DNA of 12,274 nt from an uncultured Clostridia bacterium (GTDB taxonomy: Bacteria; Bacillota; Clostridia; Christensenellales; UBA1242): positions 1-12,274 of the forward strand of contig CALDPW010000115.1 in the NCBI GenBank assembly GCA_937911885.1, given 5' to 3'. Shown piece by piece: positions 6,888 through 12,274 of this stretch (position 1 is the first letter of the stretch; every line of letters begins with the position of its first letter). The notes under the pieces are model-generated. The model saw only the letters and a list, made by a program, of their open reading frames with translations, did not search any database and had not been told where the DNA came from. The position numbers were made by a program, and so were the translations under genes.

Positions 6888-7844
6888 ATGAAAGAAAAAG
6901 AAATTGATATTAGCATTGTTATTCCTTTAAAAAATGAAGAAGAAGTTTTGGATTTGTGCTTTACCGAAGTAACAAAAGAATGTAAAAAACTTAACAAAAG
7001 TTTTGAAATTATATTTGTTGATGATGGTTCCACCGATAATAGCCTAAACATTTTAGAAAATATTGCAAAACAAAATGATTTTGTTAAAGTTATTAGTTTT
7101 AGCCGAAATTTTGGTCAACGTCCTGCCCTTATGGCCGGATTTAAAAAGGCAAAAGGAAAAGCTGTTATTAACATGGATTGCGATTTGCAAGATCCTGTTT
7201 GTTTAATTAGCATGTTTGTTGAAAAATGGGAAGAAGGCAACGACGTTGTATTGTTTAAACGCAAAGAACGAAAAGGCGAAAGCTTTTTTAAAAAGTTAAC
7301 CAGCAAAATATATTACAAAGTGTTTAAATGGTTATCAAAAACCAACACACCACTAGATTGTGGTATTACTCGCCTTTTATCTCGCAAAGTTGTTGATCAC
7401 ATTTTATCAATGCCAGAACACAACATTTATTTAGCTGGCATGACTGAGTTTGTTGGATTTAAACAAGCAATTGTTGAACATGATCGTTTTGAACGCAAGT
7501 TTGGCAAAACCAAATATTCTTTTAAATCGTTAATCAAACTGGCAATCAACAACATTATGCCATATTCATCCACCCCAATTAATTTTATTTTTGTTTTATC
7601 AATGTTTTTAGGATTGTTGGGTTGTGTTGGCGTTTTAGCATTAACAATATTATCAATCTGTTCAGTGGTGTTTAGTGGTGTTTTATGGATTGTTTCCACC
7701 CTACTAATTCTTGGTGGAATTACAACAATGAGTATTGCAATTGTTGGGCTTTATGTGTTTTTAACCTACACCGAAACACTAAATAGACCAAGATATATTA
7801 TTGCAAAAACATTAAACTTAGGAGAAAACGATGAACAAAATTAA
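6888..7844 (+). CDS. GtrB/CsbB-type family 2 glycosyltransferase (polyprenyl-phosphate sugar synthase)
   Basis: A 318-residue membrane-anchored GT2 enzyme that should transfer a sugar from a nucleotide sugar to undecaprenyl phosphate on the cytoplasmic face. The GT-A domain starts DISIVIPLKNEEEVL, with FVDDGSTDNS (44-52) for nucleotide binding and MDCDLQDP (96-103) carrying the DxD metal site. FERKFGKTKYSFKSL (211-225) is the family segment before the membrane. Two C-terminal helices (about 240-268 and 272-300) complete the CsbB/DPM1/ArnC-like layout. ATG 6888 is preferred over the in-frame ATG 6864 because GGAG at 6875-6878 is correctly spaced for it and the earlier ATG lies inside gtrA. It overlaps the YfhO gene by 14 bases. 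The sugar cannot be predicted from the sequence; GlcNAc, glucose and galactose are all known for this family. Confidence 0.9.
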   Translation: MKEKEIDISIVIPLKNEEEVLDLCFTEVTKECKKLNKSFEIIFVDDGSTDNSLNILENIAKQNDFVKVISFSRNFGQRPALMAGFKKAKGKAVINMDCDLQDPVCLISMFVEKWEEGNDVVLFKRKERKGESFFKKLTSKIYYKVFKWLSKTNTPLDCGITRLLSRKVVDHILSMPEHNIYLAGMTEFVGFKQAIVEHDRFERKFGKTKYSFKSLIKLAINNIMPYSSTPINFIFVLSMFLGLLGCVGVLALTILSICSVVFSGVLWIVSTLLILGGITTMSIAIVGLYVFLTYTETLNRPRYIIAKTLNLGENDEQN

Positions 7845-10454
7845 AAACCACTTTCTCCAAAAGAAAAATTATTACATTTGCGCTGGTATTATAACTTTAT
7901 TAATTTTAATACTATTTGCAAGTTTTGGAGCATTTCCTTTCGGATCAAAAACAATTGCCCACTATGATATGTTCCATCAAATAATGCCTTTTATTACTTT
8001 AATCTTCGATTTTTTTGAAGGTAATGGAACATTGGTATTTACCAACTATTTGGCTGGTGGTGCAAACATTGTTGGTTATTTATGTTACTTTATTTTTAGC
8101 CCATTTTACCTAATTGTGTTATTGTTTGGCCGAAACAATGTTTTGTTTAGCATAAACTTTGCATTTTTAGCCCAAATTATTTGCAGTTCACTAACCTTTA
8201 TGTGGTTTGTTCGCAAATATTTTAAAATAAACAATGCTTATCAAATTGCAATAAGCTTAGCATATGGTTTTAGCTCCTATGTTTTGTTTAACTACACATT
8301 CTTTTCGTGGCTGTTTTTAACAGTTTTAATGCCTATTTTGGCCCATAATTTTATTAAACTTATTAAAACTGGAAAAATAGCAGGTTTTACTGCCACACTT
8401 GTTGCAATAATATTTAATTGTTATGGTATTGGATTAACAGGTCTTATTGTTATTTTAATTTTTATTTCAATCTTTATATTTACAGTTGTTCCAAAACACA
8501 AACAAAAAACAACACTGGTAAAAGTTATATTAAGTTATGGTTTGGCACTTACATTAAGTTTGTTTATGCTTGGACCAAATGCATTACAACTAAAAGAAAG
8601 TTCTCGACTTGGTGGAAGTTTTACCGATGGACTTATTAATAAAGATTTATTTTTTAATATTCCTTATGGCATAACCTATTTAGTTACCGACTTTGTTTTG
8701 TTGATATTTAATATATTCTTTTTAATAAAACTATCACACAAAAACAGATTTAACGCATTTTTAATGGCATGTTTGGTTTTATCAATACTACCAATTTTTG
8801 TGGATGGCATAACATTAGTAGTTATTTGGGATATAACATGCGCATGGGATACATTTTAACATTTATAATGTTTATAGCAGCAGTTATAACTATTAAAGAT
8901 ATTTCTAAACACGAAACAATCCCTCAGGTTAAACAAGATAAATCCACACAACACTGGATTATTGGATTTTTTGTATTTCAATCAATTATTACTGTGTTAA
9001 TGTTAATTATATTCTTATATCCACTTAGCACATATTTAGCAAATGCTACCGTAAAAACTTTCACATTTGCATTAATGTTGTTCTTATCATCAATCTTTAT
9101 AGCTATTGGTTTACTGATTTTATTTAAATATAAAAAAGGAACAATATCAAAAAAGTTTTTTACAACAATGCTAATTTTGTTGTTTTGTGTTCAATCAATA
9201 ATTAATCCCATAATATTTACAGCAGAGGGATTTGAAGACACAAGAAAAATAACCTTTCTATCAAATCAACACACCGAATTAAATTTAAAAGATGAACGTT
9301 TAAAAAATTTCAACGATATTATTGGAAGAAATAACCACCGATTGGCTGGTTTTAATAGTTATTCTGCATTTGCATCTCAAATAAACAAAAATCCAGTTAA
9401 TATTGGTTCAAAATTGGGATATGCCACCGTTAGTAATTATGTTTACAGTCTAGGTGGAACTGTTTTGTCAGATGCATTTTTTGGTTACGAATATATAACA
9501 TCTAGCTACGAACTAAATCGACCATATTTAACACTTGTTAGTTCACAACAATTAAGTGATTATGAAAATATTTATTTATATAAAAACAATTTATCCTTAG
9601 GTCAAGCAATTTTAATTAATAAAGAAAACACCCTTAACTTAAATGGAAACATTGCTTATAACACTCAACAACTATATAACTTTTTAGGTGGAAATAACGA
9701 AAATGTTATAACCACAATAAACACTACTAATCTTTCAAACAACAATTTGTTAATTAGTAAAAACAAAATTATTGAATTTACTCTTCCTAAAAGTGATTAT
9801 AACAAAATTGTTTATATTTCATTTGGTGATGAAATTATTTATATTCCACTACCAAAATTAAATGATCACGCAAAACCATTAACAGCAACCATTGGTTCGT
9901 TCTACGATATTGGTTTTGTTAATAAAGGTGATACGTTTAACTACAAATTTGAATATAACAAAGACTTTAATATAAAAGATTTATCAATATTTGAAATAAA
10001 TTATGATGAAGTCGAAAAACTAATAACTAACATAAAACCACAACAAGTCCCAGTTAAATACACTGCTAATGGATTTGAAATTAATGTAACAGCAACAAAT
10101 AATCAAAAACTTATAACAACAAACACCAATCTTAATGGCAGAATTGTTACAAATAATAATACTCCTGTTGATTTGGGTGATTTTGAACTTATTGAGGTTA
10201 ATTTGCAAAATGGCGAAAACCAAATAATTTCTAGTTATAAATTCCCTTACCTAAAAACAGTTATTGTTGCTGCAATAGTTGGTGTAATTTGCTTGGTTTT
10301 GGTAATTATTATTAACAAATACTTACTAAAATACAAACACATATTAAACATTATCTATTATGCCGCAATTGCATTAATTTGCATATTTGCAGTTATTATT
10401 TATCTAGTTCCTAATATAATATTTATGGTTAGATTATGTATTTTTAAATTTTAA
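7831..10454 (+). pseudogene. yfhO: YfhO-family GT-C membrane glycosyltransferase, split by a frameshift
   Basis: YfhO-type proteins take a polyprenyl-phosphate sugar outside the membrane and transfer it to a surface polymer such as teichoic acid. Two frames together cover the gene. The first (7831 to a TAA at 8857) has the N-terminal helix, the first external loop HYDMFHQIMPF with Asp46, and many helices. The second is open up to 10454 and carries more helices, a large polar external domain (about 9250-10250) and C-terminal helices. Frame one is sensible through ILPIF (ending 8799). Frame two continues from 8799 as CGWHNISSYLGYNMRMGYIL, resembling the family's PIFG..fnG.S...NRw-f region. One extra T in the TTTTT run 8795-8799 gives an uninterrupted ~874-residue protein, a normal YfhO length. 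The start has AGGAG at 7820-7824 and overlaps gtrB. It may be a recent mutation, a consensus error, or a phase switch. Confidence 0.8.
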
Positions 10455-10466
10455 AGGAGACTAATA

Positions 10467-10670
10467 ATGGAAGCATTGCAACAATTTTTTGCAGATGTTT
10501 TTGGCAGTAATGTTTGGCTGGCAGTCTTACTATTTGCCATGCTACCAATAACCGAAGCCCGAACAGCTATTCCGTTTGGGCTTAGCGTTAAATTGTGGGC
10601 AAACAATGTGTTAAGCCCCGTGGCAGCATGCATATTTGGCATTTTGGGATGCTCCCAACGAGCGCGATGA
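10467..10670 (+). pseudogene. COG2426-type small multidrug export protein, truncated at a junction
   Basis: The first ~60 residues read MEALQQFF, then LAVLLFAMLPITEARTAIPF and GLSVKLWANN up to CIFGILG. This is the N-terminal part of the Sm_multidrug_ex/COG2426 membrane family (PF06695), with its hallmark hydrophobic-MLPI-E-R-AIP-G pattern. The family normally continues with GN-LP-P and further helices to about 150-180 residues. Here the frame turns to CSQRAR and a TGA stop, because the DNA after about 10641-10650 belongs to another gene. AAAGGAG lies 6-12 bases before the ATG, and the gene begins 12 bases after yfhO, so it was probably the fourth gene of that operon. As written it cannot make a working membrane protein. 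TGA is also out of place, since all intact upstream genes end in TAA. The 'drug export' name comes from the family label only; its real role is unproven. Confidence 0.8.
10641..10658. other. junction J1 between two unrelated sequences
   Basis: To the left the plus strand codes for a COG2426 protein up to GILG; to the right a different frame codes for the interior of a DUF4238-like protein (FWDAPNERDEF). The break falls within or next to TTTTGGGA, which fits both sides, and a 6-bp inverted repeat TTGGGA-TGC-TCCCAA (10644-10658) sits on it. Codon and base composition change from here rightward. No transposon end or att-like core is evident. Confidence 0.7.
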
Positions 10671-11295
10671 ATTCGTCATTACCGACATCGGAATGACTTC
10701 GGAAAACGAAAAAGGGTGGGATGGAGTTCGTGTTCATAATATGAAAAAGACGGGATTTATGAGAAACGTTTTAGTTAAAGCATTTAACGAAAACGCTCCT
10801 ACAGAAGTCTTGCAACAAATGTATTCAGATTTACACGCGCAAAACAATTTCAGCGAAAACTTCATGATGTTTCCTATATCGTCAAAGCGTATGATCGTTT
10901 TGATATCACCCTTCTTTAAATATAAAGACAAATATAGAGATTACGATACTCCACCAAAATTAGAAGACTTGACAGTCATACCCAATCCCAGATTGTTTGA
11001 GCCTAACCGCAATTATTATAAGTATAAACAAAAATTCGGACAGCCATTTAAGTATCACGATGACGATAGATACATATACGATGTAAAGACGCTAAGCAGT
11101 GACGAAATACGATATTGCAATGCGTTGTTCTTGGATAGAATTAATACTCATCTGGGATTCTCTTCCTTGGAACACGCGGTCGGTAGCATAATAAAGTACA
11201 AGAAACTTAACGATCCGCCTCATGTACCTCGCGTTGATTACACAGAGCTTTATAAGATAATTCAAGAGCGTTATTTAGGAAGTCTAAACGTTTAA
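10642..11295 (+). pseudogene. 3' part of a DUF4238-like gene (N-terminal part missing)
   Basis: About 217 residues are open in one frame. FWDAPNERDEFVITDIGMTS, then FSENFMMFPISSKRMIVLIS and later YCNALFLDRINTHLGFSS resemble the C-terminal half of DUF4238 proteins, whose usual signatures are W-x-fitsD in the middle and an FPLS/FPIS-K-R-h-l strand after it. Full members are about 280-350 residues, so roughly 100-130 N-terminal residues are absent, cut at J1. The TTG at 10636 is not a credible start: no ribosome-binding site lies there and the sequence is already mid-domain. The function of the family is unknown; it has no membrane segments here. Base composition and codons (GAC, GCG, CTT, GAG) differ from the AT-rich left side. 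A 23-base gap and AAGGAG lead to the next gene in the same direction. The family assignment comes from remembered motifs and is moderate. Confidence 0.5.
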
Positions 11296-11318
11296 TTTTA
11301 AACACCAAGGAGACCGCT

Positions 11319-11955
11319 ATGTTCAGTTTTTTGAAAGACCTTGATTACAGACTGTTTGAGCGTTACCGTACGCTTGAAAGGAATATTAAGTCAGCGAGTA
11401 ATTCGTTTTATGACTCATATCTAGATTTGCAGGAGCAGTTTTTGCGAATTGTTCTCGAAAATGAAGGCGTAGAAACCAGCTCCGGAAATTCCTCGGGATC
11501 TCTTCTCAAAAATCCTGCATGCCAAAATCTGCTTCTTTCCGTGATAGGAATTGATCAACGTACATATGACAAAATGGGAGATTATGCACTCAAGGTTAAC
11601 GCACATAAGCATAAAAAAGAAAAGCGCATAACTCTTGATACAATATTAAATTATCTCGGTGTTATATATGATGCGACCTTTGCTTATGCAAAATTCAAGG
11701 GCGTAGAATGTTCTCCTCTTGAAATATCCGCTTATGCGGAAATGTTTGGTGTGTTTGAGAGGGAAAATGCAACTCTTCGTACCGAATGCGACAAGCTACG
11801 TGAGGAACTTTCGTCATCGGGAGAGGAAGGAAAACTCAAGGATAGTGATATCGAGACCTTCAAGAGCCTTGCACGGGGAGCAGAACTTGATAAGCTTTCA
11901 CTTGAAGAACAAAATGCTGAGCTTCAAAAACAAATCAGCATTCTTAAAGATATTA
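11319..11955 (+). pseudogene. 5' part of an unrecognised coiled-coil protein, cut at junction J2
   Basis: ATG 11319 has AAGGAG 7-12 bases upstream, so the start is good. About 210 residues appear native. Residues 1-60 are helical (MFSFLKDLDYRLFERYRTLE). Residues ~65-125 (KNPACQNLLLSVIGIDQRTY, then ALKVNAHKHKKEKR) are reminiscent of the helical DUF4145/HsdR-type N-terminal region, where a conserved N..H motif precedes a coiled coil. Residues ~145-213 are heptad-like and Glu/Lys-rich (FERENATLRTECDKLREELS and ELQKQISILKD). Such layouts often precede a helicase or nuclease domain in large restriction or defence proteins; that is inference only. After about 11945-11958 the frame stays open to 12215, but it is antisense to a folate enzyme gene, so those last ~87 residues are not native. 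No membrane segment or signal peptide is visible. Confidence 0.5.
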
Positions 11956-11958
11956 AAC
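11945..11958. other. junction J2 between the coiled-coil gene and a cyclo-ligase gene
   Basis: On the plus strand the heptad pattern runs through QISILKD and is lost after it. On the minus strand the 5-formyltetrahydrofolate cyclo-ligase homology runs through MHRGKFNI and stops at FKNAD. Both ends meet at AAAGATATTAAAC. Two unrelated genes are thus joined tail to inside with no spacer, in opposite directions. Confidence 0.65.
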
Positions 11959-12272
11959 TTGCCTCGATGCATTTTCGCATTCCCCTCGTATGGACACGCG
12001 GTCATTGTCTTGCGATGTACAACGGGAAAGAGAAATGTTTTCTCTTTTTTATAGCGTTTGATGAGCGACAAGAGATCCACCTCATTATGAGTAGGATAAT
12101 AAATCAACACCGTTTTGGCAGATTGAAACGAAGGCATTTGTTCTACAGCCGCAACCACCTTGCTCGATTGTTCCGCAATATCCTCCTTCGAAAGCAATCG
12201 GCGCTTTTGTGCTAAGAGTTCGCGCACTCGTTTCTTGTCTTGCTTGAGCCTATTGCCTGGCAATAACTCCAA
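11950..12272 (-). pseudogene. 5' part of 5-formyltetrahydrofolate cyclo-ligase (MTHFS), cut at J2
   Basis: The enzyme converts 5-formyl-THF plus ATP to 5,10-methenyl-THF in folate one-carbon metabolism. About 105 residues match the N-terminal half of the family: a basic helix DKKRVRELLAQKRRLLSKED, then SAKTVLIYYPTHNEVDLLSL with the conserved Y-P-x-x-x-E (substrate side), then FLFPVVHRKTMTACPY and GNAKMHRGKFNI. In the family G-x-[FY]-x-I is followed by EP and the C-terminal half (about 80-90 more residues), which is missing; the frame turns to FKNADLFLKL and ends at 11898. The start is uncertain: the first in-frame start-like codon inside the window is TTG at 12272, the frame continues to the right edge, and the true start may lie outside. 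Composition is higher in G/C (28 of 60 at 12121-12180). Confidence 0.85.
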
Positions 12273-12274
12273 GA

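Noticed and set aside
8795..8799. Programmed -1 ribosomal frameshift in yfhO
   Set aside because: The codons ATT TTT do not form the X-XXY-YYZ heptamer, and I saw no obvious Shine-Dalgarno or strong hairpin set to stimulate slipping. A mutation or consensus error is simpler, though not excluded.
10636..10641. TTG 10636 as the true start of the DUF4238-like gene
   Set aside because: It lies in the COG2426 coding sequence before the junction, without a ribosome-binding site, and the protein begins mid-domain.
11956..12215. C-terminal 87 residues of the plus-strand frame that starts at 11319
   Set aside because: This stretch is the antisense of a clear 5-formyltetrahydrofolate cyclo-ligase sequence; the open frame is accidental.
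10600..12274. Mobile element or integrated phage as the cause of the right-hand mosaic
   Set aside because: No transposase, integrase, terminal inverted repeats, target-site duplication or tRNA-linked attachment site is visible; tRNA-Thr at 6099-6174 is over 4 kb away and intact.
1..12274. CRISPR array, riboswitch or alternative genetic code (TGA as Trp)
   Set aside because: No regularly spaced repeats, no long structured leader before any gene, and Trp is encoded by TGG throughout with uninterrupted standard-code frames.

Overview
The window looks like a stretch of a low-GC, anaerobic Bacillota (Firmicutes) genome with foreign or mis-joined DNA at one end and possibly both. From about 110 to 10,640 the DNA is very AT-rich (a hand count of 9001-9060 gives 16 G/C in 60). 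Every intact gene there ends in TAA, tryptophan is TGG, Shine-Dalgarno sites are clear (AGGAG, GAGGTG), and promoters and terminators are simple. Enolase and a two-gene minimal SUF system instead of a full suf operon fit an anaerobic, possibly gut-associated, Clostridia-like bacterium. The lineage cannot be fixed from this sequence.

Left part, minus strand: a gene with its own promoter runs off the left edge; its last visible ~37 residues are phosphoketolase-like but the ~130 before them are not. Next come enolase (eno) with promoter and terminator, then an overlapping sufC-sufB pair of the minimal (SMS) iron-sulfur assembly type. A divergent intergenic region then switches to plus-strand genes: an unrecognised 84-residue protein, a zinc-ribbon protein with a degenerate methyltransferase-like fold, and a seven-helix YwaF-like membrane protein. 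A tRNA-Thr(GGT) gene lies on the minus strand and shares a two-way terminator with the YwaF-like gene.

Middle, plus strand, 6374-10454: a tightly coupled three-gene cassette of a GtrA-type flippase, a GtrB/CsbB-type polyprenyl-phosphate glycosyltransferase and a YfhO-type GT-C membrane glycosyltransferase. Together these fit a three-component system that moves a lipid-linked sugar outward and decorates a cell-surface polymer. yfhO is split by a one-base frameshift at a run of five T (8795-8799); restoring one T gives a single ~874-residue protein. A COG2426 'small multidrug export' gene begins 12 bases downstream.

Right part: the COG2426 gene stops abruptly at about 10,641-10,650, where the sequence passes without a gap into the 3' part of a DUF4238-like gene. 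This is followed by the 5' part of an unrecognised coiled-coil protein. A second break at about 11,945-11,958 joins that gene to the 5' part of a minus-strand 5-formyltetrahydrofolate cyclo-ligase gene. Base composition rises to roughly 40-47% G/C in hand-counted lines. Three truncated genes around two junctions suggest an assembly chimera or very recent illegitimate recombination; no transposase, integrase or terminal repeat is visible. I found no CRISPR array, insertion sequence or riboswitch. The items most worth a second look are the junctions, the frameshifted yfhO, and the phosphoketolase fusion at the left edge.
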